Made by a program: the position numbers and the translations under genes. A DNA stretch of 64,000 bases from Psychrobacillus sp. FSL K6-2836. Its GTDB lineage: Bacteria; Bacillota; Bacilli; Bacillales_A; Planococcaceae. Where the stretch lies: contig NZ_JBBOOM010000002.1 of NCBI RefSeq assembly GCF_038003085.1, forward strand, positions 58,502 through 122,501, read 5' to 3'. Positions 8,682-17,880 of this stretch are shown in pieces. Positions within the stretch are counted from its first letter, which is position 1. Each line of letters opens with the position of its first letter. The notes under the pieces were generated by a model. The model searched no databases, had not been told where the DNA came from, and saw nothing but the letters and a program-made list of their open reading frames with translations.

Positions 8682-9101
8682 ATGAGCGAAAAGTTGCTAA
8701 GGGTAGGAACTACTTATATTCCAGTAACTAATGTAGAAAATTCTTATGAATGGTATGTAAACAAATTGGGGGCAGAGTTAAGCTATAAAGACGAAGATAA
8801 AGCGATTCTTAATTTTGCAAACCATAGTATTTTTCTTGTTAAATCTAAAGAAAATCAAAGTTCTAACTTCTATGATTGTTATGGTGTAGAACGATTTTCT
8901 ATAACATTTGAAGTTAATGGACTAACTGCATTAGAGGCAATACATAGAGATTTTACCGATAAAGAAATAAGAGTTGGAGAAATTGAAAACAGAGGACACT
9001 CTGGAAGGAACTTTGTTTTCTATGATTTAGATGGTAATAAATTTGATGTGTGGAGTGAAATAAGCCCGATTTTTAAAGAAAAATATCTTATCAAGCAATA
9101 G
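8682..9101 (+). CDS. VOC-superfamily protein
   Basis: 139 residues from the ATG behind GGAAGGAG; an in-frame ATG 24 codons upstream lacks a site. YIPVTNVENSYEWYVNKLG and the closing NFVFYDLDGNKFDVWSE are the two VOC hallmarks. Sequence identity with the neighbouring VOC protein is low outside these motifs. Confidence 0.83.
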   Translation: MSEKLLRVGTTYIPVTNVENSYEWYVNKLGAELSYKDEDKAILNFANHSIFLVKSKENQSSNFYDCYGVERFSITFEVNGLTALEAIHRDFTDKEIRVGEIENRGHSGRNFVFYDLDGNKFDVWSEISPIFKEKYLIKQ

Positions 9102-9118
9102 TAAGAACTATTTTCTTT

Positions 9119-9177
9119 TTAAACTAACGTGTGCTTTAGTTCGAAATGATGGGGTTGCTAGGCAACTCTTTTTTTAT
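9119..9177 (+). repeat. CTAAC element, H1b
   Basis: AAACTAACGTGTGCTTTAG, then GGGTTGC/GGCAACTC and nine T's. No H2 follows directly. Confidence 0.75.
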
Positions 9178-9241
9178 GTCTTTTTTTCCCAAACTTTTTG
9201 GTTTAAATTTACCATAAATAAATTTTCTATAAAATAGCTAG

Positions 9242-9361
9242 ATTTCTATTGTAATACTCAGTCTTTTAGTTGCACCTTCTTTAGGTATTTTTGGTCAAGA
9301 TATATCAGCTATAACTAGCTTAACTTTCCAAGTGTTTGGGCGATGTGGATGGTTAATTTAG
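9242..9361 (+). pseudogene. gene remnant, hydrophobic, family unknown
   Basis: An open stretch of 39 codons without a start: it contains VAPSLGIFGQDISAITSLTF and ends in a stop at 9361. It reads like the end of a small membrane protein and runs up to the next CTAAC element. The rest of the 590-base gap is repeat sequence. Confidence 0.35.
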
Positions 9362-9368
9362 GTATACC

Positions 9369-9629
9369 TTATTGAACTAAAGGTGCTTTAGCAAATTATG
9401 AGCATCATTTCGATAGTCTATTCTTATGCCCAAAACATTAAGTTGACCACAGAGATGGATTGTGAAATGTTACACTTAAACTAAAGTAGCAGTTTAGTTG
9501 AAGTAGAAGGTTTTTTTGCGTTTGTGTTGAATAAGTTAATATATGTAAATTTCTGAACAAAAGAGGTACTTTACTTCAAGTCTGGGAATGGCACTTTTTT
9601 TGAATTAACGCAGCAGGTTGGTTGAAGAG
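9369..9629 (+). repeat. composite CTAAC element (H1d + H2 + H1a + H2)
   Basis: TTATTGAACTAAAGGTGCTT, a TATGAGCATC/GATAGTC stem, H2 at about 9480-9507, a spacer GGTTTTTTTGCG with TTAATATATGTAAAT, then a second H1a and H2. The same arrangement recurs at 10969-11232 and, shortened, at 17369 and 27229. Confidence 0.8.
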
Positions 9630-9692
9630 TGTTGTTTAACTTGTGTTCAACAATCTGGCCAGTTTGTGGAATACATAACAGGAGGTAATTAA

Positions 9693-9968
9693 ATGGATGC
9701 TTTGATGTTAGAGGGATGGACGCCTATATTGCTTTGCGGTATTGTGTTTGCAATTGTGATGTTTATTATGTCCCGTAAAGTTTCAAGAAATTTTTTATTT
9801 TCCACCTCTACTGTATTAAGTCTAATTTGTATCGTGGTAATTATTTATAGCGTGTTTGGAGTTGGTGGTTGGGAAGGTATGGGACTGGGTTTATTTACGG
9901 TTACTATTTTAGTAGGAATTTGGATAGGTACTGTTATAGGAGCTTTCTCAAGGAGTTCAAATTTTTAA
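9693..9968 (+). CDS. small membrane protein, unknown family
   Basis: 91 residues with three hydrophobic helices, at about 10-27, 36-55 and 65-85, and a short basic loop (SRKVSRN). GGAGG lies 8 bases before the ATG. No family recognised. It sits alone between two CTAAC elements. Confidence 0.65.
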   Translation: MDALMLEGWTPILLCGIVFAIVMFIMSRKVSRNFLFSTSTVLSLICIVVIIYSVFGVGGWEGMGLGLFTVTILVGIWIGTVIGAFSRSSNF

Positions 9969-10102
9969 ATGTCATCTCGTTATTCACTTACTTAATTGAT
10001 TGCTCTTTTTTTTGCTACCGTTATTTCCAGAGCATAGCTATAACAAATATCAAATTCATTTTTCCGCAATCGGGTGTGATTATTGATTATGCGTCACTTA
10101 TC

Positions 10103-10149
10103 TTCTTCAAAGGGTGTTTTACTTCGAGAAGCAGTTTAGTTTAATAAGG
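10103..10149 (+). repeat. CTAAC element, H1 fused to H2
   Basis: TCTTCAAAGGGTGTTTTACTTCGAGAAGCAGTTTAGTTTAATAAGG: the H1 right arm and H2 left arm are missing. Confidence 0.7.
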
Positions 10150-10167
10150 AATTAGGCAGAACAATAT

Positions 10168-10206
10168 AAAACCGCTAGAGATGTACTTCTTCTCTAGCGG
10201 TTTTCT
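10168..10206 (+). terminator. strong intrinsic terminator
   Basis: AAACCGCTAGAG/CTCTAGCGGTTT stem followed by T's, just downstream of the fused element. Confidence 0.75.
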
Positions 10207-10361
10207 GTTTTTAAGTTAATTCAATTATAGCATATTATTCCATAAATTATCAGTCTGTTTATTTTCAAACCTTCTAGGTAGTATGAATGATGAAAAGGGA
10301 ATGAAAGGATATATAGGGTTATCATTTTGGGGCAATAAAACTTATTTGGGGAGGAATTCTG

Positions 10362-10931
10362 ATGGATTACGTTTATCATATGGTGCCAAAAGAAATGAAG
10401 GGGGAGGTGCTTACTTCTCTAAATGAGTTAAAATTGATGCATCCCGAACTTTATGAATCCTACTCAAGAAAGTATTTAAACCATCCAGAAAGGGCGAACT
10501 TATTATTGAAGAGCATTCCCAAATTAAATTGTTTATGGAATGATGTAATTTTTTTACTACCGCTTCACCCTTACTGTGTCTATGAAGCTTTATATTCGCT
10601 TGGAGTAAGTATTAAAAAAGATTTGGTGGTTTATGAAATACCAACGGAAAAATTGGTGGAAAATAAAAATGCTGTATATTTCTATAATAAAGAAAATTAT
10701 AACGGCCCAGCTACAGATATACCTGATGAAGAAGTTCAATTCATTGATATAATTTCATATCAAGAATGTTCAGCTTTGCCGTCGGACACATTAGCTTACT
10801 TCACAGATGAACATAAAAAAGGTGTTAATTTTGGGATGTTCGCATATATTCCTCATATTTTGAGTTTAGGAAACATTAATGTAAAAGATGTTAATAAGAT
10901 TAACTGGAGTGTGGCTCCAGTTGAAACATAA
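10362..10931 (+). CDS. uncharacterised Bacillales protein, possibly cytosolic
   Basis: 189 residues without signal or membrane helix. The N-terminus VYHMVPKEMKG followed by LNELKLMHPELYE recalls a family of unknown Bacillus proteins. A CLWNDVIFLLPLHPY segment and a late FAYIPHILSLG are its other recognisable blocks. AGGAGGA... is absent, but GGGGAGGA lies 8 bases before the ATG. No function can be given. Confidence 0.75.
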   Translation: MDYVYHMVPKEMKGEVLTSLNELKLMHPELYESYSRKYLNHPERANLLLKSIPKLNCLWNDVIFLLPLHPYCVYEALYSLGVSIKKDLVVYEIPTEKLVENKNAVYFYNKENYNGPATDIPDEEVQFIDIISYQECSALPSDTLAYFTDEHKKGVNFGMFAYIPHILSLGNINVKDVNKINWSVAPVET

Positions 10932-10968
10932 TTAGTTTAAATAATAAATAAGATAAGTCTGCGACCAT

Positions 10969-11232
10969 GTTCAACTAACGCGGTGCTTTAGCAAAATATG
11001 GCCATCATTTCGATGGTCTTTTTTTATGTCCAAAATATTAGGTTGATCTCAGATATGCACTGTGAAATGTTACACTTAAACTTAAGCGGCAGTTTAGTTG
11101 AAGAAGAAGGTTTTTTCGCGATTGTTTGGAATAAGTTAATATATGTAAATTATTGAACTAAAGGGGTGCTTTACTTTAAGTTTAGGGGCTGCACTTTTTT
11201 CTTGAACTAACGATGCAGTTTAGTTCACTAAG
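10969..11232 (+). repeat. composite CTAAC element (H1d + H2 + H1a + H2)
   Basis: Second full copy of the composite at 9369: GTTCAACTAACGCGGTGC, TATGGCCATC/GATGGTC with seven T's, H2 at about 11080-11100, the TTTTTTCGCG spacer, then H1a and a final H2 ending TTTAGTTCACTAAG. Confidence 0.85.
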
Positions 11233-11246
11233 GGGGATCTGGAAAA

Positions 11247-11522
11247 TTGGAAATGAAGTATAGTATGTACTCAATCATTCTAATTGTCGTTGGGATTTTA
11301 ATTGCGTACATGATTTTTCCGCCTATCAATATAACTTTTGGAAAGTGGTCTATGATAACCATCCCTATCGGATTTGCTATCTATTTAACAGGCATAACAC
11401 TTGGAATTATCGCTTTCTATAAGAAAGAAAAAGGGTTTATTAAATATATTTCGTTAATTTCTATTTCGTTTGGTGTTTTCTTTGTTGTATTCCTCTCTTA
11501 TATATTCGGAGGAGAAATCTAA
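11247..11522 (+). CDS. small membrane protein, unknown family
   Basis: 91 residues, three helices with a short basic loop (YKKEKG) between the second and third. The TTG start lies 10 bases after AGGGGG; an in-frame ATG two codons on is the alternative. The ribosome site lies directly against the end of the composite repeat, so the unit has almost no leader. Confidence 0.6.
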   Translation: MEMKYSMYSIILIVVGILIAYMIFPPINITFGKWSMITIPIGFAIYLTGITLGIIAFYKKEKGFIKYISLISISFGVFFVVFLSYIFGGEI

Positions 11523-11548
11523 GTAATGTTGAATATGCTTCACTTTAC

Positions 11549-11632
11549 TTCTTCAACTAACGAGGTGTTTTACTTCACGAAGGAGTAAAGCCTTTTTCTT
11601 ATTGAACTAAAGGAGCAGGCTAGCATAATAAG
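11549..11632 (+). repeat. CTAAC element, H1a + degenerate H2
   Basis: CTTCAACTAACGAGGTGTTTTACTTC, T-run, TTATTGAACTAAAGGAGCAGG, then a mutated right arm (CTAGCATAATAAG). Confidence 0.85.
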
Positions 11633-11692
11633 AAAGGTACGCTCAACACAATTTAATTAATGTTAAGCTCAAACAAGGAAGGTGATGATTAA

Positions 11693-12103
11693 TTGATACG
11701 TCTAGCAGAAGAATTTGATGTGGAGGCAATGATTGAAGTTAAAAAAGAAATTATATTATCAGCAAATACAACAACTTTTTTTGTATCTTCTCCTAACGAA
11801 ATACCAAGGTAGGCTTTTTGCTCTTCAATCGCTTTGCGAAAAAACGCTTAAACCACGCAGGTTCAATCGGAATAGGGGTTACAGATGAATATACCAATCA
11901 AGGAATCGACACAAAATTAATTGAATTCATAATTAACTGGGCAAAGAAACAGAACAATTTAAAAAAGAATTGATTAGGGGTAACTTCTGTCAACGAGATT
12001 TGTGAAATTACAAATGTGCCTAGGGACTCATTATATAGAAAGCTATCGGAAAGGAACAGTTGATGAGTTATACCAAAAATCAGAAATATATAATAGAAAA
12101 TAA
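11693..12103 (+). pseudogene. GNAT acetyltransferase pseudogene
   Basis: Begins well (TTG after AAGGAAGGTGATGATTAA: MIRLAEEFDVEAMIEVKKEI) but hits TAG after about 40 codons. Pieces of the fold continue in other frames: GIGVTDEYTNQGIDTKLIEFIINWAKKQ (acetyl-CoA loop region), LGVTSVNE, and the end LGTHYIESYRKGTVDELYQK. Several frameshifts and stops, so it is dead. Confidence 0.75.
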
Positions 12104-12128
12104 AAATTTCATATAAAGGTGGAATTAT

Positions 12129-13091
12129 ATGCCTAAAATTGACAATATGTTAGCAATTCTATGGATGCTTCGTTCAGGTGAAAAAATTACTGCAAAACAA
12201 ATTTCAGAAAAGTTAGAGATGAATATAAGGACTGTGTATCGTTATATTGATACCCTTTCAACAAGTGGCGTACCTATAATTTCAGAACCAGGGCATAACG
12301 GTGGATACACTTTATTGAATAATTTTATTGAAGCTCCTCTTTTATTTGATTTTGAGGAGCAAACTTCACTATTTCACGCTGCTGTTTTTGCAGAAGAAGC
12401 CGGATATTATGGAGGTGAAGCACTAAATAGGGCAATTTCAAAACTAAGTAAATACTCAAATCAAGAGCAGGAAACAAAGATAAACCAACATTTAACTAGT
12501 CTTGAAGTAATAAGCAGATTAAGTTCACTCTATATGGAACCTTTTTTGAAGGAGCTGGAGCAGGCTGTAGCTGACGGGTACTCAGTAAAAATTTTTTACC
12601 ATAAAAGTGGCGAAAAGCAATTAAATTATCGAGTGGTCGATCCTTACAGAATTATCTATTGGAATAATAAGTGGTATGTGATTGGATTTTGTCATCTTAG
12701 GGATGATATCCGTAGTTTTAGAGTAGATCGAATTGAAAATCTAATGCTAACCGAAAATAAGTTTAACCGGCCAGAAAATTTTTCAGCACGTGACTCTTTT
12801 ATAAAAAGTCTTCTTCCAACTATAGAAGATAAGGAAGGGATTATTTCTTTGGTTATTAATGGGGATAAAAGTGTGTTGGCTGATATTTGCCAACATTGGT
12901 TTTTAGGACATTATTTACAAGAACGGACTTCAAATCAAGCAGTTTTTCTTCTTGAAAAAGATATGATACATACATATGTACCTTATTTACTTTTACCGTA
13001 CAATAAATCTATTAAAGTTATTGAGCCAATAAGTCTTAAGAAAAGACTTATTGAAGTTCTGTCGGAATTAATAAAATTTCATCAAGTATGA
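12129..13091 (+). CDS. YafY-family transcriptional regulator (HTH + WYL domain)
   Basis: 320 residues. An N-terminal HTH_11 winged helix (residues 5-60: ITAKQISEKLEMNIRTVYRYIDTL) is followed by a WYL domain near 165-215 with VVDPYRIIYWNNKWYVIGFCH and SFRVDRIENL. WYL regulators sense a ligand and often control the adjacent gene, here the DJ-1/PfpI protein 75 bases downstream. AAAGGTGG precedes the ATG. Target and ligand unknown. Confidence 0.9.
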   Translation: MPKIDNMLAILWMLRSGEKITAKQISEKLEMNIRTVYRYIDTLSTSGVPIISEPGHNGGYTLLNNFIEAPLLFDFEEQTSLFHAAVFAEEAGYYGGEALNRAISKLSKYSNQEQETKINQHLTSLEVISRLSSLYMEPFLKELEQAVADGYSVKIFYHKSGEKQLNYRVVDPYRIIYWNNKWYVIGFCHLRDDIRSFRVDRIENLMLTENKFNRPENFSARDSFIKSLLPTIEDKEGIISLVINGDKSVLADICQHWFLGHYLQERTSNQAVFLLEKDMIHTYVPYLLLPYNKSIKVIEPISLKKRLIEVLSELIKFHQV

Positions 13092-13092
13092 T

Positions 13093-13122
13093 AACTTCCC
13101 TGACGTTAACTGTCAGGGAAGT
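13093..13122 (+). terminator. intrinsic-type hairpin between regulator and DJ-1 gene
   Basis: AACTTCCCTGAC/GTCAGGGAAGTT, seven-base loop, no T-run. It may also be a regulator binding site. Confidence 0.5.
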
Positions 13123-13165
13123 TACATTATAATAGCTATATCAATTGTGATTGGAGTGTTATTGG

Positions 13166-13798
13166 ATGCAAACAAAAAAAGTTTTTCTATATGTATTTAA
13201 TACAATGTCGGACTGGGAATATGGATATTTAATTGCTGAACTAAACTCAGGAAGATATTTCAAAAAAGATTTAGCACCTTTAAAAGTAGTTACATTAGGA
13301 GGTAATAAAGAAATGATTACTACTATGGGAGGACTAAGCATAAAACCAGATATTTCCCTTGATGAATGTACTCTTGAGAGTAAAGATCTTTTAATTTTAC
13401 CAGGAGGGACTACTTGGAGCGAAGAAATTCATCAACCTATCTTGGAAAGAATTGGCCCAGCTTTAAAGCTGGGCACTATTGTTGCTGCAATTTGTGGTGC
13501 AACTGAGGGCCTCGCGAATATGGGATACTTAGATACTAGAAAGCATACAACTAATAACTTAGAATATACTAAAATGGTATGTCCTAACTATAAAGGAGAA
13601 AAGTTCTATGAGTTGGGATCTGCGGTATCTGATGCGAATTTAGTTACTGCATCAGGAATAGCTCCTCTGGAATTTGCAATGGAGGTACTGAAAAAAATAG
13701 ATGTATTTACACCAGATGCATTACATTCGTGGTATAACCTAAATAAAACTCATAAACCTGAATACTTCTTTCAGTTAATGAAGTCAATAAATAAATGA
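13166..13798 (+). CDS. DJ-1/PfpI-family protein
   Basis: 210 residues. LLILPGGTTWSEE and the nucleophile elbow VAAICGATEGLA (Cys near residue 109) mark the DJ-1/PfpI glutamine-amidotransferase-like fold. Members act as glyoxalases, chaperones or proteases of unknown substrate. The ATG behind TTGGAGTG is chosen over an in-frame TTG five codons upstream. Preceded by its probable WYL regulator. Confidence 0.87.
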   Translation: MQTKKVFLYVFNTMSDWEYGYLIAELNSGRYFKKDLAPLKVVTLGGNKEMITTMGGLSIKPDISLDECTLESKDLLILPGGTTWSEEIHQPILERIGPALKLGTIVAAICGATEGLANMGYLDTRKHTTNNLEYTKMVCPNYKGEKFYELGSAVSDANLVTASGIAPLEFAMEVLKKIDVFTPDALHSWYNLNKTHKPEYFFQLMKSINK

Positions 13799-13904
13799 AG
13801 TAACTAAAAGCTCAATTTCTCTATTTTGATTTGTAGAGGAGATGGGCTTTTTAATTTGGAATTTCCTTATCGTTGTAAATCCGCATTTTACTGAAGCTAC
13901 CCCT

Positions 13905-13938
13905 CATTGAACTAACGCCGCAGTTTAGTTCAATAAGG
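13905..13938 (+). repeat. CTAAC element, H2 only
   Basis: A perfect palindrome: CATTGAACTAA, CGCCGCAG, TTTAGTTCAATAAG. Confidence 0.8.
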
Positions 13939-14050
13939 AATGACTAATAAAGAATCCAATTATCTATAGAAAATGGTAAAATAAAGAAAATGAGAAATGT
14001 GAGAGGTAATGTACAGTTACTTGACCATTTCTATACAAGGGGATGTTTTA

Positions 14051-14254
14051 ATGTTTAATGTGGGAGACATGATTTATCAGGTTATAGTATTGGGGCTAAT
14101 CGTTTTATTTGTGGTATCATTCTCACTATTTATTAGGAGAATGCTTTTGAATCAACAAGCAAAAATGCATCAACTTAATGAACTTGAGAAGAAATTGGAT
14201 AAAATAATAAAGTTAATGGATAAGGATGAAAATGAATTTCCTTTAAGAAAATAA
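14051..14254 (+). CDS. small membrane protein, DUF4083-like
   Basis: 67 residues from the ATG behind AAGGGGATG. MFNVGDMIYQ leads into one membrane helix, followed by a basic stretch and a short coiled coil (LNELEKKLDKIIKLM). This matches the form of DUF4083 proteins of Bacillus. Role unknown. Confidence 0.6.
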   Translation: MFNVGDMIYQVIVLGLIVLFVVSFSLFIRRMLLNQQAKMHQLNELEKKLDKIIKLMDKDENEFPLRK

Positions 14255-14271
14255 TAGTTGTGAAATATTAC

Positions 14272-14355
14272 ACTTAAACTAACGAGTGATTTACTTCAAG
14301 AAGGAGTAAAGCTTTTTTTCTTATTGAACTAAAGGGGTAGGTTATTTCAATAAGG
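14272..14355 (+). repeat. CTAAC element, H1a + H2
   Basis: ACTTAAACTAACGAGTGATTT, stem, T-run, TTATTGAACTAAAGG and a partly decayed right arm. Confidence 0.88.
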
Positions 14356-14424
14356 GATTAGTAAATATAACTATTCGAATAATCTGAATAACGTTATAAT
14401 TTGTATGTAAGGGGGAGATTTGAA

Positions 14425-14637
14425 ATGGTGAGAAATAAGGTTTTTGAATGGGCTGGTTTTATTATTGTTATCGTATCAATATTTGCTAATGGTTCTTTCC
14501 GAGCAGATGGTATTACAACTGGTACAGGAATAAACTTAAGTGTAATTGGAATAATTGTAGGAGCAGTAATTACTTTTACTTTTTTCTTTATTAGGAAATC
14601 TAGAAATAAAGCAGTACATAATAAATCGGTAAATTAA
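14425..14637 (+). CDS. small two-helix membrane protein
   Basis: 70 residues starting at the ATG behind AGGGGGAG. Helices at about 7-24 and 38-57 and a basic tail (RKSRNK). No family recognised. It is the only gene of its repeat-bounded unit. Confidence 0.55.
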   Translation: MVRNKVFEWAGFIIVIVSIFANGSFRADGITTGTGINLSVIGIIVGAVITFTFFFIRKSRNKAVHNKSVN

Positions 14638-14659
14638 CCTGCTATTTTATCGCAATTTT

Positions 14660-14743
14660 TTCACTAAAGGGTGCTTTAACAAACAGGGTTGTCAGGAGAC
14701 AGCCTTTATTATTTATTCAACTAAAGGTGCTGTTTGGTGAAAT
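14660..14743 (+). repeat. CTAAC element, variant terminator + H2
   Basis: TTCACTAAAGGGTGCTTTAA, a GGTTGTC/GACAGCC stem, then TTATTCAACTAAAGGTGC and a decayed right arm. Confidence 0.75.
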
Positions 14744-14793
14744 ATATAAATTAAAAAATATTCTATTAGTAGGCTTGATGGAGGTATAACGAA

Positions 14794-15564
14794 ATGATTA
14801 CGGTACCAAAAGAACATTATAATATAATAAAGGAGAAAGTTAGAGAAGCACCAACATTTGTATTTAGCGTATTAGATTGCATTATTAAAGGAACGGTATT
14901 TGCGAATTCCACCAATTATGATTCATTGCTTATTAACACCGATTCAGGATTGTATTACGTTACAGGGCAATCAACTGATGAACTATTTGTTAAGTACATA
15001 GTTAGAATACATGAGGCATCAATTAAGCAAGGTAAAAGATTTACATTATTTTCTTTTGAACCTATTTGGAATCAGGCAATTGAAAAATACCTTGAGAAGA
15101 AAGTAAGAAAAATACAACGTTTTGGTTTTTCTTTTGATTTAATAGTATATAAAAATAGAAAAAGAGGTGATATTAGTGATTTCGATGTAACAAATATTAA
15201 TCAATATCTGATTGAACATTGTTTGGAATTTGATAAAAAATACTACGACGAATATTGGGATTCCACTGATAATTTTCTTCAAAATGGGATTGGTTTTTGT
15301 GTGAAGGATGGAGAGAGGATTATTAGTGGAGGAGTTTCAATATTTAAATCTAAAAATTATGCGGAAGTAGATATAATAACTGACTCAAATTATAGAGGAA
15401 AAGGGTTAGCAAGTATTGTAGCTGAACAATTTATGGATTATTGTCTTTCCCAAAATATTCAACCTCGTTGGGATTGTGATGTTGATAATATTGCTTCAAT
15501 CAATTTAGGTAGTAAATTAGGCTTTATTAATCCAAAAGAATATACTGTCTATATTAAAATATAG
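14794..15564 (+). CDS. GNAT-family acetyltransferase
   Basis: 256 residues. The N-terminal half matches the PF12746-type GNAT accessory region. The acetyl-CoA loop is YRGKGLASIVAEQFMDYC near residues 198-215, followed by DNIASINLGSKLGF. Acceptor unknown. GGAGG lies before the ATG. Confidence 0.85.
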   Translation: MITVPKEHYNIIKEKVREAPTFVFSVLDCIIKGTVFANSTNYDSLLINTDSGLYYVTGQSTDELFVKYIVRIHEASIKQGKRFTLFSFEPIWNQAIEKYLEKKVRKIQRFGFSFDLIVYKNRKRGDISDFDVTNINQYLIEHCLEFDKKYYDEYWDSTDNFLQNGIGFCVKDGERIISGGVSIFKSKNYAEVDIITDSNYRGKGLASIVAEQFMDYCLSQNIQPRWDCDVDNIASINLGSKLGFINPKEYTVYIKI

Positions 15565-15617
15565 TTCATTATAGTGGAAATTAATTAAGCTAATAATTGA
15601 AAATCTCATTCAATTTT

Positions 15618-15686
15618 AGTTAAAGATCATGCGTTGATAGGTAGCTCTTTTTTTATTGAACTAACGCGGCAGTTTACTTCAATAAG
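15618..15686 (+). repeat. CTAAC element, decayed H1 + H2
   Basis: TTAGTTAAAGATCATGCG, a GGTAGCTC T-run, then TATTGAACTAACGCGGCAGTTTACTTC. The right arm has one mismatch. Confidence 0.75.
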
Positions 15687-15744
15687 AAAAACAAAAAAAT
15701 ACCGCTCAATAATCCAGACAATGAAAAGTATTTATAAATATATA

Positions 15745-16110
15745 TTACCTCTTTACAGCATGGATAAAATGGACTGTCTCAAAAGCACATAAATAATCTG
15801 TACGATTTCTAAAGAAAAGTTCCTGTATTGCATTAGGTGTCAAATGTTCATAAATAAGCAAACCTGATTCTTCTAACATGGTTTGAATTTCGTTATATGT
15901 GAAACTGGATTTCATCGATTCGCCACTTGCTGAAGTCATATTAACCATATTTTCAACTCTATTAGACATTCCTTTTTCTTCATAGAGTGTTTCATCTGCA
16001 TAGTCAAAAACTATAGATCTTCCCCATAGGACTTTAGCAAATAAATGTTTAATCAGGCTTAAATTTTCATCTCGAATTGAGATAGAACAGTATACGGCTT
16101 TTTTTATGAA
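15745..16110 (-). pseudogene. 5'-truncated SAM methyltransferase
   Basis: The last 120 or so codons of a class I methyltransferase: VYCSISIRDENLSLIKHLFA, then RVENMVNMTSASGE and NRTDYLCAFETVHFIHAVK at the end. The SAM-binding half is missing; upstream codons are unrelated low-complexity sequence. It is one of few minus-strand remains. Confidence 0.7.
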
Positions 16111-16196
16111 AAAGGAGGTTAGTGTAATAAAAGAAGTGTTTTTTAATAACATATAAAATGTTATTTTTATAAAAAGCGTAAGGAGAGGGGCTAAGC

Positions 16197-17210
16197 ATGA
16201 TAAAATATCCAATCTTAGAAAAAGGTGCAACAATAGGAGTAACTGCACCATCCTCTGGAGTCCCAAGTGAATTACATCACTTGTTGAAATCTGCATTAAA
16301 AAGTGTGGAAAAGAAAGGTTTTAACTTCATCTGCGGAGAAACTGCATGGACACAAGATAAGGAAAAGTCTGCATCTGCTAAAAAGCGTGCAGAAGAGTTC
16401 AATAAAATGATGCTTAGTGATAATATTCAACTTATTATTCCTCCTTGGGGCGGAGAGCTACTTATTGAGACACTTGAATATATTGACTTTGAAAATATAA
16501 AAAGTAAGTGGATATTAGGTTATTCTGATATAAGTCTGCTACTGTTAGCAATTACATTGAAAACGGGTACTGCTACAGCACACGGAACCAACTTAGTGGA
16601 TTTAAGAGGAGAGTATTCTGATGATACGACAGCAATGTGGCGAACATTATTGTCTACCAAAATGAATGAATCAATTCTCCAACATTCATCAGAAAAATAT
16701 CAAAAAGAATGGCAGCCTGATAACCCTACTCCTTATATTTTCAATCTAACAGAACAAACTTACTGGAAATCAACTGTAAACGAAAAAGTTAAGATACAGG
16801 GACGATTACTTGGTGGTTGTATTGATATAATTAGGCATCTGATTGGTACACCCTATGGTAATGTACAGAATTTTAAAGAGAATAATATTGAAGGAGATTC
16901 TGTTATTTGGTATCTCGAAAATTTGCAGTTATCGCCAACTGAATTGCGTAGGTCCCTCGTGCAAATGAAATTAGCAGGTTGGTTTGAGGATTGTAGTGGC
17001 ATTATGTTCGGGAGAAGTCCAGCAAATCCAGCTGTTACAAATTATACAGTTGAAGATGTTTATAAAAAACTTTCTAAAGAGCTTCAAATTCCTATTTTGT
17101 ACGATATTGATTGCGGTCATGTTCCACCACAAATGACTTTTATAAATGGAGCATTCGCTGAAGTAGAATCAGATAATGGTCAAGGTACTGTGTTACAAAC
17201 TTTTAAATAA
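16197..17210 (+). CDS. MccF-like serine peptidase, S66 (LD-carboxypeptidase) family
   Basis: 337 residues. TIGVTAPSSG at the start, the nucleophile elbow GYSDIS (Ser near residue 111), a Glu in WYLENLQLS near 238 and the His in DCGHVPP near 305 form the Ser-Glu-His triad of S66. Microcin C self-immunity proteins of this family cleave the toxin's acyl-sulphamoyl adenylate warhead; others trim LD-peptides of murein. The insert pattern favours the MccF branch. AAGGAGAGG precedes the ATG. Confidence 0.88.
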   Translation: MIKYPILEKGATIGVTAPSSGVPSELHHLLKSALKSVEKKGFNFICGETAWTQDKEKSASAKKRAEEFNKMMLSDNIQLIIPPWGGELLIETLEYIDFENIKSKWILGYSDISLLLLAITLKTGTATAHGTNLVDLRGEYSDDTTAMWRTLLSTKMNESILQHSSEKYQKEWQPDNPTPYIFNLTEQTYWKSTVNEKVKIQGRLLGGCIDIIRHLIGTPYGNVQNFKENNIEGDSVIWYLENLQLSPTELRRSLVQMKLAGWFEDCSGIMFGRSPANPAVTNYTVEDVYKKLSKELQIPILYDIDCGHVPPQMTFINGAFAEVESDNGQGTVLQTFK

Positions 17211-17253
17211 AATAAATTATAGATGTGTTCTTTAATGATTTTTTTGTAAAGAA

Positions 17254-17376
17254 TTTAAAGGCTTATTCTTAGGTAATGTTCAAACAGACCAAGAAGACTA
17301 TGAAATGTTTCATAATTGGGTTGAGACAATGCTATATCGTACCGATATAGAACTAAATATAGTTAAACCTTATTAA
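17254..17376 (+). pseudogene. gene remnant (C-terminal 40 codons)
   Basis: FKGLFLGNVQTDQEDYEMF, then HNWVETMLYRTDIELNIVKPY and stop. The frame is open and coding-like but has no start. Family not recognised. It ends inside the start of the next CTAAC element. Confidence 0.45.
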
Positions 17377-17577
17377 ACTCACGGGTGCTTTACTTCAAGA
17401 AGGAGTAAAGCTTTTTTCTTATTGATCTAAAGGTGCAGTTTAGTTGAAGAAGAAGGTTTTTTTGCGATTCTGTTGAATAAGTTAATATATGTAAATTTTT
17501 GAATGAAAGGGGTTCCTTACTTCAAGTCTGGGGGTAGCACTTTTGCTTGAATTAATGATGCAGAAGAGTTTAATAAA
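17369..17577 (+). repeat. composite CTAAC element
   Basis: CTTATTAAACTCACGGGTGC, H1a, TTATTGATCTAAAGGTGCAG, the TTTTTTTGCG spacer with TTAATATATGTAAAT, then a second, worn H1a/H2. Nothing else is seen up to 17800 except a short basic hydrophobic stretch near 17720 with no start codon. Confidence 0.75.
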
Positions 17578-17799
17578 GAAATTATAGTTTCGTGTTAAAT
17601 TGTAGTAAAGCGAGTTTAATAAGATGGAATAATTGAGGTGAAGATTGTGGCTAATTTATTGAATTTTAGCTAAACAAAGTAAGGTGAAAACGTAAGTATT
17701 TCTATTTGAACTTGTTGTTTTAAAATTATTTTTAATCGTGTGCGTCATCATACTATGGGTTTTATCCATTTGGGCTATAAAAAAAAAGAAAAAGTAATA

Positions 17800-17880
17800 T
17801 TCTTATTAAACTAACGTGTGCTTTACTTCAAGAAAGAATGGAGTTTTTTGTTATTGAATTAACGCTGTTGGTTATTCAAA
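17800..17880 (+). repeat. CTAAC element, H1a + H2, overlapping a gene start
   Basis: TTCTTATTAAACTAACGTGTGCTTTACTTC, then GAATTAACGCTGTTGGTTATTCAA. Both stems are worn. The first ATG of the following reading frame lies inside it. Confidence 0.75.

Noticed and set aside
9869..10144. Frame overlapping the small membrane protein at 9693
   Set aside because: Out-of-frame extension running into the repeat at 10103.
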